64,000 nucleotides of DNA, taken from positions 2,170,001 through 2,234,000 of the forward strand of contig NZ_CP100425.1 of the NCBI RefSeq assembly GCF_023151555.2, read 5' to 3'. Origin of the DNA: Photobacterium sp. CCB-ST2H9. GTDB taxonomy: Bacteria; Pseudomonadota; Gammaproteobacteria; Enterobacterales; Vibrionaceae. Below the pieces are notes generated by a model. That model was given only the letters and a program-made list of their open reading frames with translations, did not search any database and was not told the DNA's origin. Numbering within the stretch: position 1 is the first letter of the stretch; each line of letters opens with the position of its first letter. Shown here piece by piece: positions 1 through 8,696 of this stretch. Both the position numbers and the translations under genes were made by a program.

Positions 1-340
1 GGGTAAAAACCGCAATCGTCTGCTCACCAAGCGCGGTAAAACTATGGTGATACCCCTGAATTTGAGCTGTCGTCATCGGTCGCTGCAAATCCTGCTGCAA
101 CTTCAGAATATGCTGATGCAACCGAGGCAGTTCCTGCGCCCGATGGATGGCCTGAGCCTGCCGGAGTTCACCGATAAAACGCGCTTCTTGAGCAGAAGTC
201 AGACTGACATAATCATCCAGATACCAGGGAACCCAGTAATCCATCGTGTTATAGGCAAGCCGGGCAGTACAACCCGTGAAGAGAATCAGTGTCAGAAAAA
301 GGAAAAGCAGCCTTTGCCGGCAGTTTCGGATCACAGCCAC
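1..340 (-). CDS. DUF6279-type lipoprotein, C-terminus beyond window edge
   Basis: Only the first 113 or so codons are present; the gene runs off the left edge. I read a GTG start at 340 because AGGAGG lies four bases upstream; a second in-frame GTG at 334 is possible. The N-terminus is a lipoprotein signal peptide: a few basic residues, a run of Leu/Phe, then the lipobox LFTGC. The mature part begins ARLAYNTMDYW and contains DDYVSLTSAQE, which I recognise from vibrio lipoproteins of the DUF6279 family. Function is unknown. It lies 53 bp downstream of the thiK-like gene in the same direction, so it may be the last gene of that operon. Enterobacteria have nagZ at the matching place. Confidence 0.72.
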   Translation of the reverse strand, partial: MAVIRNCRQRLLFLFLTLILFTGCTARLAYNTMDYWVPWYLDDYVSLTSAQEARFIGELRQAQAIHRAQELPRLHQHILKLQQDLQRPMTTAQIQGYHHSFTALGEQTIAVFT

Positions 341-393
341 TTTCCCTCCTTGAGCAGATTACACTGCCCGGTTAACTGGCTGGCCATGGCTCA

Positions 394-1245
394 TCAGTGC
401 GTCAGCTTTGCAAACAAAGCTTCTGCTTCAAGACGATAGGATGGATCCTGCCACAGATTTGCGCCAGCATAATACCAAAGCATAGCCAAGAAATCGCACC
501 ACGGAAGCCATTGCAAAACAGCTTCTGAGACAACCTCAGCGTCATACCCCATTTCCCGGGCATAGGTATTTACAGCCTGCTGAACGTTCAGAGAATTTGC
601 CTGAATTGTCAGCGAGAGATCCAGCATCGGATCACCGGCAGCCGCATATTCCCAGTCAATTACCCGGATTCGGCCATCGGACTGCCTGATCAGATTGTAG
701 TAACCCAAATCATGGTGACAGCAAGTATCAGCAAACCGACTTCGAGGGATCTGCCGGAAAAATTTGGCGCAAACACGCTCTAATCCGTCGTGCCTATCGT
801 CAGGATGCACAGATTTCAGATAATGTTCTGCCCGCTGCCTGACCTCAAGCCGCCATTCCGGAACGGGTAAGCGATGCACCTGCGTCTGAACCGTGATCAG
901 CTCATTCAGTGAAGGGGGTTGTTCGAAAGTTTCGCCTTCAAGCCAGGCGACCAGAATCCCCTCTCCTGTTCTGGCGACAGGCGCAGGAGACAAACCGATA
1001 TGCTGAATTGCCGTAAGAATTTGATATTCGTGGTCACGGTTCACCCCAAAAGCAAGGCTTGCCGGACTGACGGGGCGCCAGACGGCTGAGGTGGTACTTA
1101 TACCGTCAGAAAGAGATGAGACAGGTTTTAATGTCAGTTGCCAGCAACGATTACTCAGCCCGCCCCCTAAGGGACGGGCCTGGATCACATCAAACCCTGC
1201 AATACGGGAGAACGGAAGTGCTCCCTTTGCGGAAAGTGATGGCAC
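394..1245 (-). CDS. thiK: Thiamine kinase-like aminoglycoside phosphotransferase-fold kinase
   Basis: A 283-residue protein of the APH/choline-kinase fold. The catalytic loop HHDLGYYN (about residues 177-184) and the metal-binding IDWEYA (about 196-201) are intact, so an active small-molecule kinase is expected. In enterobacteria the gene just after lpoB is thiK (ycfN), which phosphorylates thiamine in salvage; identical placement is the main reason for the name. Sequence similarity to the E. coli protein outside the kinase motifs looks modest, so the substrate is inferred. The start is a GTG immediately after the lpoB TAA (TAAGTG) with no clear Shine-Dalgarno, suggesting translation by coupling to lpoB. 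Confidence 0.75.
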   Translation of the reverse strand: MPSLSAKGALPFSRIAGFDVIQARPLGGGLSNRCWQLTLKPVSSLSDGISTTSAVWRPVSPASLAFGVNRDHEYQILTAIQHIGLSPAPVARTGEGILVAWLEGETFEQPPSLNELITVQTQVHRLPVPEWRLEVRQRAEHYLKSVHPDDRHDGLERVCAKFFRQIPRSRFADTCCHHDLGYYNLIRQSDGRIRVIDWEYAAAGDPMLDLSLTIQANSLNVQQAVNTYAREMGYDAEVVSEAVLQWLPWCDFLAMLWYYAGANLWQDPSYRLEAEALFAKLTH

Positions 1246-1836
1246 TTACCAACCCAGCATGCGCTTTGCTTCCTGCTTACGGATTTCAGTTTCGTCTGCC
1301 CACTCGATGAGTCCTGTTTCCAGATCCATCAGTCGCATGGTCATCTTGTAGTACACATCTTTATCGCTGCCCGCCTGTTTGACGATACTGGACAGGTTGC
1401 CGTACATCATGTACTGAGCACCCACCATTTTTCCGAACTGAATGGCTGTGCTCTGGTTCACCAGCTCATCGTTGTTCTGGAAATTCAGCTGCTTACGAAC
1501 TGACTCAACACGCGTCATATCGACAAAACGGAAACGACCTGAGTTCAGCAGCTTCGTACTGATAGAGTCCGTCACAGACTCAGTATCAATGTGCTCACTG
1601 GTTTTATTCTTGATGCTTTCGACAAAGATAATCGGACGCTTGCCAGCCGTAATGGCCGCCACAGAGCCAGACGACAGCATGCTGTCTGTCATATCTTCTG
1701 CAATTTTTTGTAAATCGCTTGAGCCGAAATCAACGGTTGTGGTTTCAACTGCCTGAGCATCCCCGTAAGAAACCTGCTTCGCACAGCCGCCCATCAGTGC
1801 AGCAACACCCATTAAAGCAATGACGCGTTTTTTCAT
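1246..1836 (-). CDS. lpoB: Penicillin-binding protein activator LpoB
   Basis: A 196-residue outer-membrane lipoprotein with a short signal peptide and lipobox MGGC (Cys18). The globular part carries the LpoB-type features IIFVESIKNKTSEHIDTE and MMYGNLSSIV. In E. coli LpoB reaches through peptidoglycan to stimulate the synthase PBP1B. The region between the lipobox and the folded domain (about residues 19-60) is shorter and less Pro-rich than the long disordered linker of E. coli LpoB. It lies between ycfL and thiK, as in enterobacteria, and the next gene starts one base after its stop. Assignment is secure at family level; activation of PBP1B in this organism is inferred. Confidence 0.9.
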   Translation of the reverse strand: MKKRVIALMGVAALMGGCAKQVSYGDAQAVETTTVDFGSSDLQKIAEDMTDSMLSSGSVAAITAGKRPIIFVESIKNKTSEHIDTESVTDSISTKLLNSGRFRFVDMTRVESVRKQLNFQNNDELVNQSTAIQFGKMVGAQYMMYGNLSSIVKQAGSDKDVYYKMTMRLMDLETGLIEWADETEIRKQEAKRMLGW

Positions 1837-1910
1837 TTCTAACCCTTTATCGGTTTAATCTTGTTTTTTGAATGCTGTGCCGGCTAAAAAGCCGACCCAA
1901 TCCAGAACGC

Positions 1911-2306
1911 TTACCAAGTAGTCGTGGCTTCACGAATGTAAATACGGTAGTTTTCCGCTTCAGGTTTTTTCGCCATGGCTTTAATCGTCATGGTGTCCTT
2001 ACCGTGCAGAACAAACTGACGCCACGGACTGTCGCTACCGCCGATTTCCAGTCCTTTTGCATCATACCAGTAGAAACGGTATTGCAGCTTAATGTCACCA
2101 TCAACTTTACTGACTACCGGCACGCCAGCCTGTAATAAACCGTTTTGCCGCGTCACATCAGCTTTTTCGATGCCTACTTTGTTCGCCAGCTGAGGGTTCG
2201 CAATGACAACACTCTGATTACTGCTGTCGATGCTGATCCCTGATGTTGTCGTCCGGGCACATGCCGTCATCATCAGCGCCAAGCAAATCGCTATCACATA
2301 TTTCAT
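1911..2306 (-). CDS. ycfL: YcfL family lipoprotein
   Basis: I place the start at ATG 2306, giving 131 residues beginning MKYVIAICLALMMTACARTT, a clean lipoprotein signal with lipobox MTAC; the longer open frame upstream lies inside the preceding gene. The ATG shares a base with the TGA of the COG3014 gene (TGATG), and GGAGGA sits just upstream within that gene, so translation is coupled. The body matches YcfL (DUF1425), including the segment with YRFYWYDAKGLE. Function is not established. Its constant position beside lpoB suggests a cell-envelope role. Confidence 0.85.
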   Translation of the reverse strand: MKYVIAICLALMMTACARTTTSGISIDSSNQSVVIANPQLANKVGIEKADVTRQNGLLQAGVPVVSKVDGDIKLQYRFYWYDAKGLEIGGSDSPWRQFVLHGKDTMTIKAMAKKPEAENYRIYIREATTTW

Positions 2307-3703
2307 CAGTTTCCTCCTAATAGCACGGACCAACCGTCCATTGTCTCTCCCTGACGGGATACCCAAACCAAGGTTGTTCGGCCTTGTTTCACCTCTGCAT
2401 CAACCGAATGCCCCTGCCAGTGAATCTGGTGAGTCCCCGGACGCAAATCGTCCTGATAGAGGGTCACCTTTGCAGGCAGAGTCTGCCAGCTTCTGGTATC
2501 AGGTTGTTCAGTCAATGTGTTGAATATATTGGCCAGCAAATTACCGACATCATTGCCATTTTGAGCCGCAGCCTGCCGCAGTTGCTCTTTTGCAATCACT
2601 CTCAAAACCTGCCGTAATACTCTCGCCGGCATGCTTTCGCTCAGGCTTTGCTTTGCCATTTGCGTCACATCAGTCAACGACGATGCATTGACGGCCTGCT
2701 CACCAATGCTGAGCTGTCCCGGCAAAATCACAGGCCGCGGCGGATAATAAGGCAGCGCCAGATTATGCAGCACGTTCTGACCGTTGTCGTTATACACCCA
2801 GTACGGTGTACGTCGGCCTTCCGGCGCTTGCACGACCCCTTGCTCATCTAAAATAATCAGGCGACCAGTTCCGGATTCCGGTGATTTCAGGGCGCCGTAT
2901 TTTTTAGCCAGCAACTGCTGATCATTTTTCATGCCCAGCCTTACAGCCAGCCGCTGAACGGTTCGGGCCACATACAGGTTATCCGGTGCAACAGCCAAAG
3001 CGCGTTTGTAATCGATATAGGCGTCATTCAGATTCGCATCAGCTTCAAACAACACACCGGAGAGATAGAACAGATAGCCATTCTGTACCGCTGCCAATTT
3101 GTTCCCTGCACCAGGGTAGTTTGATAAAACGGCACCAATATTGTCGGAAAGCCCTTCATCTTTCATCTGGGTTTCTGCGGCATGCAGCTCAGATTCACGC
3201 AGTTTCTTTGCGGTCTCCTGAACCATGTTTGCACGTCGCATTTCGACCAGCGCACCTTCCAGGTCATGTTTCTGAATGTAGTTCAGAGCCAGATATAAAT
3301 GCAAAAAACCCAGTTCATAATCAGAGGCTTGGTAGGTGATCATATTGTCATTCGTGAACAATGACCCAGCCTGATTCAACCCTTCCGAGATCTGAATCTG
3401 TGCAGCGTCCTGCTGGAGCTTCACAGCATGATCTGCATACTGAAAAGCCGATAAACTGTCCGGGTAGTCCCTTGTGAGAAAGTTCAGTCGCCCGCGTTCC
3501 ATTCCATCCAAGATAGGACCAGCAGGTTCTTCAGGCAGCGCCTCCAGCGCCGTCTGGTATTGCCCACTAACCAACGCATGCCTGCTGGCAGTTGTGCTGG
3601 CACTGTAATGGCTGAACAGACTGTGTCCCGATAAATTGGTACAGCCGGCAAGAACAGAAGCGCAAAAATAGATAATCGGTGTACGCAGGAAATTCTTTTT
3701 CAT
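2306..3703 (-). CDS. COG3014 family lipoprotein
   Basis: A 465-residue lipoprotein with signal peptide and lipobox VLAGC (Cys21). The mature protein starts with helical, TPR-like pairs (about residues 45-270), including FQYADHAVKLQQDAAQ and YIDYKRALAVAPDN. A beta-rich C-terminal part follows that contains ILPGQLSIGEQAVNAS and a tail resembling an Ig-like strand set. I recognise it as the COG3014 family, found in vibrios with ycfL and lpoB; the biochemical role is unknown. Its TGA overlaps the ycfL ATG. A perfect inverted repeat lies between it and hinT. The likely location is the periplasmic face of the outer membrane. Confidence 0.8.
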   Translation of the reverse strand: MKKNFLRTPIIYFCASVLAGCTNLSGHSLFSHYSASTTASRHALVSGQYQTALEALPEEPAGPILDGMERGRLNFLTRDYPDSLSAFQYADHAVKLQQDAAQIQISEGLNQAGSLFTNDNMITYQASDYELGFLHLYLALNYIQKHDLEGALVEMRRANMVQETAKKLRESELHAAETQMKDEGLSDNIGAVLSNYPGAGNKLAAVQNGYLFYLSGVLFEADANLNDAYIDYKRALAVAPDNLYVARTVQRLAVRLGMKNDQQLLAKKYGALKSPESGTGRLIILDEQGVVQAPEGRRTPYWVYNDNGQNVLHNLALPYYPPRPVILPGQLSIGEQAVNASSLTDVTQMAKQSLSESMPARVLRQVLRVIAKEQLRQAAAQNGNDVGNLLANIFNTLTEQPDTRSWQTLPAKVTLYQDDLRPGTHQIHWQGHSVDAEVKQGRTTLVWVSRQGETMDGWSVLLGGN

Positions 3704-3721
3704 TCGATCCTGTCTGTCATC

Positions 3722-3756
3722 TGGCAGTCGTCATACTTTATATGTGACGACTGCCA
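3722..3756. repeat. Perfect 12-bp inverted repeat between hinT and COG3014 gene
   Basis: TGGCAGTCGTCA (3722-3733) and its exact complement TGACGACTGCCA (3745-3756) flank an 11-base loop. On the transcribed minus strand no T-run follows, so it is not a standard terminator. It would form a stable RNA hairpin about 20 bases ahead of the COG3014 start codon. Confidence 0.8.
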
Positions 3757-3774
3757 AGGAGATTTCTTTAACGA

Positions 3775-4125
3775 TTAACCAACCAGCATCGGTCCGAGCG
3801 GGCGACCACCTAAAAGGTGCATATGAACGTGATAGACTTCCTGCCCGCCAAATGGATTGCAGTTCACGATCAGCCGGTAACCGTCTTCGGCAATCCCTTC
3901 CGCCTCAGCCAGCTTGCGCGCTACCGTAAACAGACGTCCCATGGTTGCTTCATCATCGGCTTCAACATGGTTCACAGTCGGAATCAATTTGTTTGGAATG
4001 ATCAGAATATGACTGGGTGCACGTGGATTAATATCGCGGAATGCAGTGACCAGATCATCCTGATACACAACATCAGCCGGAATTTCCTTACGAATAATTT
4101 TGCTGAAGATAGTTTCTTCTGCCAT
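3775..4125 (-). CDS. hinT: HIT family purine nucleoside phosphoramidase HinT
   Basis: A 116-residue protein from ATG 4125, chosen because GGAG lies six bases upstream and the family begins [11 protein letters not shown]; a longer frame exists but is not needed. The histidine-triad motif HVHMHLL near the C-terminus is intact and [10 protein letters not shown] matches HinT closely. The enzyme hydrolyses AMP-lysine and AMP-NH2 type phosphoramidates in the cytosol. It is the first gene of the hinT-COG3014-ycfL-lpoB-thiK group, the order seen in enterobacteria apart from the added COG3014 gene. Confidence 0.95.
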   Translation of the reverse strand: MAEETIFSKIIRKEIPADVVYQDDLVTAFRDINPRAPSHILIIPNKLIPTVNHVEADDEATMGRLFTVARKLAEAEGIAEDGYRLIVNCNPFGGQEVYHVHMHLLGGRPLGPMLVG

Positions 4126-4542
4126 GGCTAGCTCCATTTTCTCATTTCTTACCATCCCCGAGTATGCTCGACTCCTGTCGATGGCGCAATATTGAACACC
4201 GTTTTAAACACTTTTTCCAGCATTTATTTTCAGTCGATTCAAGTTTTTGCTACCCCTGGCAAAGTATGTGTAGATAACATTTGTTTATCTTTAAAACACT
4301 CATTAGCGCAAGCAAGGAGACCGAACCCATGAACGTCAGAAATCTGACTGTCCATAACAAAACCGGATGATATTTTGATGACATGGTCACGGCTTTCACA
4401 TGACTTATTTTACGTCGTGAAGCAAACGTTGTATGACATCACATGACAATAACAAATTGATAAAAAAGAAAGGCTAAGCCACCAAAGTTTAAATGGACAG
4501 ATTTTGCCGATTTCGGCACATGCTGTTTAGGGACGATAAGCA
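4126..4542. promoter_or_regulatory. Divergent promoter region between hinT and chemoreceptor gene
   Basis: 417 bp with no gene of normal size; both flanking genes are transcribed away from it. It holds a short dyad AGATAACATTTGTTTATCT near 4272-4290, a 13-codon frame at 4329-4370 and two copies of TCACATGAC 43 bp apart (4396 and 4439). The latter could be operator half-sites or chance. I could not pick out a confident -35/-10 pair. Confidence 0.4.
4329..4370 (+). CDS. Possible 13-residue leader peptide upstream of chemoreceptor
   Basis: ATG 4329 is preceded by AAGGAGACCGAACCC, a good Shine-Dalgarno at ordinary spacing, and the frame reads MNVRNLTVHNKTG then TGA. It lies about 170 bp ahead of the chemoreceptor start on the same strand. 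The strong ribosome site is the only evidence; there is no run of one amino acid as in attenuator leaders, and no conservation can be checked here. Confidence 0.25.
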   Translation: MNVRNLTVHNKTG

Positions 4543-6540
4543 ATGAAGAAACAAACCTCTGTTATCAGGCGCATGTATGCGGGTTTTGCCGTCATGATTG
4601 CTCTGTTCGCAATGACCAGTACGCTCACCCTGATGGAAACCAAAAACATTTATGGTCATCTTGAGACCGTCAATACAGAATCCTTGCCTCTGGTCACGGT
4701 GTCGAGCCAGGCCAATGTTGAGCTCCTGACTGCGGATAAAGTCTTTAAAGACTTCCTGACCAGCAATAATCAGACACAGATGAAGCACGACGAAGCCCAG
4801 TTTACCGAAGCCTATGAACAGTTTCGTCGAACGCTGGAACAATTGGTCGAAACAGCGCAGGATGACCCCGCACTGAGCAACCAGCTTGATGCGCTGAATG
4901 CCCTCGAAGATCGTTATTTTGCACAGGCTCAGGCTGCCATGAGCAACTACCGGGAGCAACTGGCTGCAAATGAAGCGCGACAGCAATCCATCCGCCGATT
5001 TCAGCAATTGCACCGCGATCTGAATGTTCGCATGAAAGATGTGATTGCGGATCGCAGCCGGGTGTCCGAGCTGATGCTGGCCAAAAGTTACTTTGACAAG
5101 CTCAGTCAGACAGAAGCCATTACTTCAGACGCTCTGGCTTCTTCTGATGTCGATAAAATCAACGAAGCAATCAAAAACAACAAACGACTGGTGAGTCACC
5201 TCAAGAATTCTTACCGGACGTTGAGCAGTATGATCCCGGATCTGAAGCGTACTTTTGATTCGCCCATCGAAGAATATAATCAGGATATCGGCCAGCCGGG
5301 CGGTGTGCTGGACGTTCATTTCAACTACATTCAGGCCCAGGAACGTCTTTATGCCAACATCAGTCAGCTGACTGCTGAAATCAACAACGCAAATTCGCTG
5401 CTGGCCAGCTTCCGGACTCAGGCTCGCGCAGATATGGATCGTGCTATCGAACAAGCAGGCGAATCTTATCAGTCCGGTGTGACACATACGATTCTGCTGG
5501 GTTGTCTGACTGCCCTGCTCGCTGTGATCATCGGCTGGTTCCTGGCACGAAATGTCCGCCAGCCACTGGCTTCAACACTACAAACGCTGGAAGCTCTGAC
5601 TGCAGGTGACATGACTCAGCGCATCACGAACAACAAATTTGCGGAATTCAGCCAGCTCAGTCACCACATCAACACCCTGGCCGATCACTTACAGCAGTTG
5701 CTGCGCCAGCTTAGTGATGCATCTGGGGAGCTGACCAAGGTTGCAGCACAAAACCAGTCGACAACCACAGATGCCAAAAACCGCCTGCACGAACAGCGTC
5801 AGCAAACAGCATCTGTTGCCACAGCAATGACAGAGATGGAACACTCCGTGTCTCATGTCACCCAAAGCGCTCAGCATACACTGGATAAGGTTAAAAATGT
5901 TGAATCGGCTGCAGCCACGGGTCGCGATGTCATGGGCCGCAATATTTCGACAACGCATCAACTGTCGGAACAACTCGACGAGTCCGTACAAGCCGTTACC
6001 CAGCTGCAGCAAATGAGCAGTAATATCGGCAGTATTCTGGACGTCATTCGCAATATTGCGGATCAGACCAACTTGCTGGCATTAAACGCCGCCATTGAAG
6101 CTGCTCGCGCCGGAGATCAGGGACGCGGGTTTGCCGTGGTTGCTGATGAAGTCAGAATTCTGGCCCAGCGCACCACAGACTCAACCGGTGAAATTGAGTC
6201 GATGATCCAGGAACTGCAATCCAGTGCCAGTCAGGGTGTCCGGGTGATTGAAAGCTGCGTGCAGGAAATGGAAAACAGTGTCAGTCAGACCTCGGAAGCC
6301 AGCAGCGCCATGGAAGAGATTGAGGCCATTATCATTGAGATCAGTGATATGAGCAGCCAGATTGTACAGGCAACGGAAGAACAGCGTAGTACTACCGCCA
6401 GCATCGCCCGCAGCCTGGAAGACATCAATGAAATTGCTGATGCCAATCTGGCATCCATGGAAAGCGTCACCAGTGCCAGCCTGAAGCTGGATCAGCAAGC
6501 CAAAGAACAGAACGAACTGGTGCGACGATTTAAATTATAG
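4543..6540 (+). CDS. Methyl-accepting chemotaxis protein, large periplasmic sensor
   Basis: A 665-residue transmembrane chemoreceptor. The first membrane helix is at about residues 12-30. It is followed by an all-helical periplasmic region of about 280 residues, a size that suits a helical bimodular (HBM) or other double four-helix-bundle sensor rather than a single 4HB. The second membrane helix is at about 314-336. A HAMP domain follows, then the cytoplasmic signalling rod with the conserved hairpin tip [20 protein letters not shown] (from about 503). The Glu/Gln-rich methylation helices flank the tip; there is no C-terminal NWETF pentapeptide for CheR/CheB. The ligand cannot be told. It stands alone with its own terminator and no che genes beside it. 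Confidence 0.92.
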   Translation: MKKQTSVIRRMYAGFAVMIALFAMTSTLTLMETKNIYGHLETVNTESLPLVTVSSQANVELLTADKVFKDFLTSNNQTQMKHDEAQFTEAYEQFRRTLEQLVETAQDDPALSNQLDALNALEDRYFAQAQAAMSNYREQLAANEARQQSIRRFQQLHRDLNVRMKDVIADRSRVSELMLAKSYFDKLSQTEAITSDALASSDVDKINEAIKNNKRLVSHLKNSYRTLSSMIPDLKRTFDSPIEEYNQDIGQPGGVLDVHFNYIQAQERLYANISQLTAEINNANSLLASFRTQARADMDRAIEQAGESYQSGVTHTILLGCLTALLAVIIGWFLARNVRQPLASTLQTLEALTAGDMTQRITNNKFAEFSQLSHHINTLADHLQQLLRQLSDASGELTKVAAQNQSTTTDAKNRLHEQRQQTASVATAMTEMEHSVSHVTQSAQHTLDKVKNVESAAATGRDVMGRNISTTHQLSEQLDESVQAVTQLQQMSSNIGSILDVIRNIADQTNLLALNAAIEAARAGDQGRGFAVVADEVRILAQRTTDSTGEIESMIQELQSSASQGVRVIESCVQEMENSVSQTSEASSAMEEIEAIIIEISDMSSQIVQATEEQRSTTASIARSLEDINEIADANLASMESVTSASLKLDQQAKEQNELVRRFKL

Positions 6541-6558
6541 TGTTACCAACTGTCCAAT

Positions 6559-6590
6559 GGCCGGATGATTATCCGGCCTGTTTATCATTT
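6559..6590 (+). terminator. Rho-independent terminator of chemoreceptor gene
   Basis: GGCCGGAT (6559-6566), a 4-base loop, then ATCCGGCC (6571-6578), followed by a T-rich tail TGTTTATCATTT. It starts 19 bp after the stop codon. Confidence 0.75.
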
Positions 6591-6656
6591 AAGATCAGTA
6601 TGTTGAATGCAGAGATTTGAGTTCACTGTATAACCTCAAACACGCGTTACTTAAAA

Positions 6657-7079
6657 TCAGCCTTTTTCCGAGCTCCAGCCTAATAACTGCACTATCTTCC
6701 AACCTGCATAAGCAATCGATACATAAACGTAACCAAAGATCAATCCTAAAAAGCAAAGAAACAAAACAGTGGATCCAGCGCTAGAAAAACTGTTCGGTGG
6801 ACTAGCGAGCAAAGAGGCGATTGAAAGAAAAGGCAAAAAAATCAGTGGGGTCAACCACATGACCTTTTTCACTTCATGATCGCTTCGGTCCCTCATCCAA
6901 TAGAGGGTACAAGCCACAAAAAGCGCGTAAGGAAAACCAGCAATCAGAACGGAGAGTACGATAAGTAATACAAGAAAACTGTCGGCAGCCAATCCAAAAG
7001 AAAAGTCCAGCAGCATGGCTATCAAGCCGCAGATAAAAGGAATAAAGAGGGCATATCTAAAATAGACCTTGAACGTCAT
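6657..7079 (-). CDS. Small integral membrane protein of unknown function
   Basis: 140 residues from ATG 7079 (start MTFKVYF); an in-frame GTG at 7097 would add six residues. Four hydrophobic stretches are visible: YALFIPFICGLIAMLL, FLVLLIVLSVLIAGFPYALF, LTPLIFLPFLSIASLL and VLFLCFLGLIFGYVYVSIAY. A charged cytosolic-looking loop with RDRSDHEVKK separates the second and third. I do not recognise the family. The neighbours (chemoreceptor, NADAR protein) give no functional lead. Its hydrophobic pattern and regular codon use argue it is real. Confidence 0.6.
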   Translation of the reverse strand: MTFKVYFRYALFIPFICGLIAMLLDFSFGLAADSFLVLLIVLSVLIAGFPYALFVACTLYWMRDRSDHEVKKVMWLTPLIFLPFLSIASLLASPPNSFSSAGSTVLFLCFLGLIFGYVYVSIAYAGWKIVQLLGWSSEKG

Positions 7080-7195
7080 CAACTGAACCACTTCCACTCA
7101 AATTTTATAAATTCCATTCACTCAACAGCGACATCGTTCTTTGTCAAAAACTGTGCGCTCATGTTTGAAATACTGACTGTTCTCAAAGCCACAGA

Positions 7196-7753
7196 CTAGG
7201 ATTTCAACATGAACGCTTTGCGGACGAGCATCAACGCATAACCGAGCAGATTTTCTCCGCGCCATTGCGCCGGATCTTTCGCACGCTCATCATCGGCTGC
7301 CAGACCTATTCCCCAAACTTTATCCACCGGACTTGCTTCAACAAGTATGCTGTCTCCAGTAGAAATCAGGAACGCGAGTAAATCCGGATTTTGACTGAAT
7401 TTAAGCCGATTCGCCTGAACCACAATACTCAATCGATTTTGATTCCATAGCGTCTCATCAAAGCCTGAAACTTCACGACCCAGCTTTTTCACTTCATTCG
7501 GAAGATCACACTGGATGATTTTTTCGGCCACAGCAAAGTCGCCAAACAAAACTGCTTTTTGATACATCATGTAGTGCTCAGCCGTGCGAAACTGAATGCC
7601 ATTTTCCTCAAAAGAAGCGCCATACCATTGGCTGAAACACGATTTCGACACACCCGACTTTGGCTTCTGATGACCCCAAAAGAAAACATATTCAGGTTTT
7701 CCGCCTCGCAAAATAAACTCTAACAGATCTTCATTTTTCTGAATCATAACCAT
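7196..7753 (-). CDS. NADAR family protein (YbiA-like N-glycosidase)
   Basis: 185 residues from ATG 7753, chosen because GAGGA lies ten bases upstream; a TTG start at 7792 would add 13 residues. It carries the NADAR/YbiA signature blocks: FSQWYGASF, then RTAEHYMMYQKA, then VWGIGLAADDE and WRGENLLGYALMLVR. Family members cleave N-glycosidic bonds. YbiA acts on damaged riboflavin intermediates, whereas other NADAR proteins remove ADP-ribose from guanine in DNA and can counter DarT-type toxins. No dart-like toxin or riboflavin gene is adjacent, so the substrate is open. It lies in the accessory segment. Confidence 0.88.
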   Translation of the reverse strand: MVMIQKNEDLLEFILRGGKPEYVFFWGHQKPKSGVSKSCFSQWYGASFEENGIQFRTAEHYMMYQKAVLFGDFAVAEKIIQCDLPNEVKKLGREVSGFDETLWNQNRLSIVVQANRLKFSQNPDLLAFLISTGDSILVEASPVDKVWGIGLAADDERAKDPAQWRGENLLGYALMLVRKAFMLKS

Positions 7754-7854
7754 TTGCAAATATTCCTCGTATTCACTATCCCGTCCGGTCAATCAATTCA
7801 GCTTTGGCCGGAGATGACAATACTAAGCCTTTCGTCATTCCTCAGGATGCATTT

Positions 7855-8466
7855 TCACAATTTGATTGACGGGCTGTTCTGACTCAGCCAACCCAGAATT
7901 TTTGAGTTCTGAATTGTCCAGCCGTCATGGCTCTCTTCCATGGTGTAAGTTTCCCTGGAGCCCTGAAATGGGCCTGGATTTTGCTGAATAATCTCAACCA
8001 TTTTAGATATGGGGTTCACTTGAGAAACAATCGCAACATGTCCGTATGGATTCAACAGACTCGCGTCATAGACAACAATATCACTCACTTTCGGCAACTG
8101 TCCTGCACCATTCGTAAACTGAATCAAATCTCTTTGTGTATTCAACGCGCCTGATTGAAGCTTTTTATCAAAAAAATCTTTGGCATGCCCATAAGTATCT
8201 GGCATACGGTGGTTCAGGTATTCAAAATAATAGCGCTTGATAAATTCAACACACTGATACTTCAGCCCGATGTTGTAACCATCGGCCGATAAATTCCTTT
8301 CTGAAACGTGGTTCACGCCGCCATTGTAGTAAACGACAATGCCGTTCAAAGAATCAATTTCCTCACCAACCTGGAAGTGAGGATTCAGATTGACCTTGGT
8401 GACAATTTGATACGCCCCCAGACTTAGAAAAATGAGCACGGACAATATCAAAATGACTTTTTTCAT
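7855..8466 (-). CDS. Membrane-anchored CHAP-domain amidase, glutathionylspermidine-amidase-like
   Basis: 203 residues. An N-terminal hydrophobic helix (about 3-20) with no cleavage-type or lipobox end suggests a signal anchor. The rest is a CHAP domain: KYQCVEFIKRYY with the nucleophile Cys72, NPYGHVAIVSQV with His143, and EIIQQNPG with Asn163 as the third catalytic position. The Cys block and the following YGHAKDFFD are close to the amidase half of E. coli Gss. The ATP-grasp synthetase half is missing, so this is a stand-alone hydrolase, probably facing the periplasm, cutting peptide or glutathionylspermidine-like amide bonds. Substrate unknown. Confidence 0.8.
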   Translation of the reverse strand: MKKVILILSVLIFLSLGAYQIVTKVNLNPHFQVGEEIDSLNGIVVYYNGGVNHVSERNLSADGYNIGLKYQCVEFIKRYYFEYLNHRMPDTYGHAKDFFDKKLQSGALNTQRDLIQFTNGAGQLPKVSDIVVYDASLLNPYGHVAIVSQVNPISKMVEIIQQNPGPFQGSRETYTMEESHDGWTIQNSKILGWLSQNSPSIKL

Positions 8467-8696
8467 TGCGGTTAAACCCTTCTCTCTGCCGTTCAGGTTG
8501 ATTCTATCTAATGCGTCACATCCACTTCAAAAATGAAATGAATTCACCCGTCATATTTCTGTTGGGATGAAAGAGATACGTGCAATCATCGAAGGTATTA
8601 TTCTCCATCCATGAATCCTAAGATTCAGAAAAAGAGATTGTAGCCAGACAGAGCGCTACCTTGACCAATCAACAACAGACTCTGATGAGGTGAACC

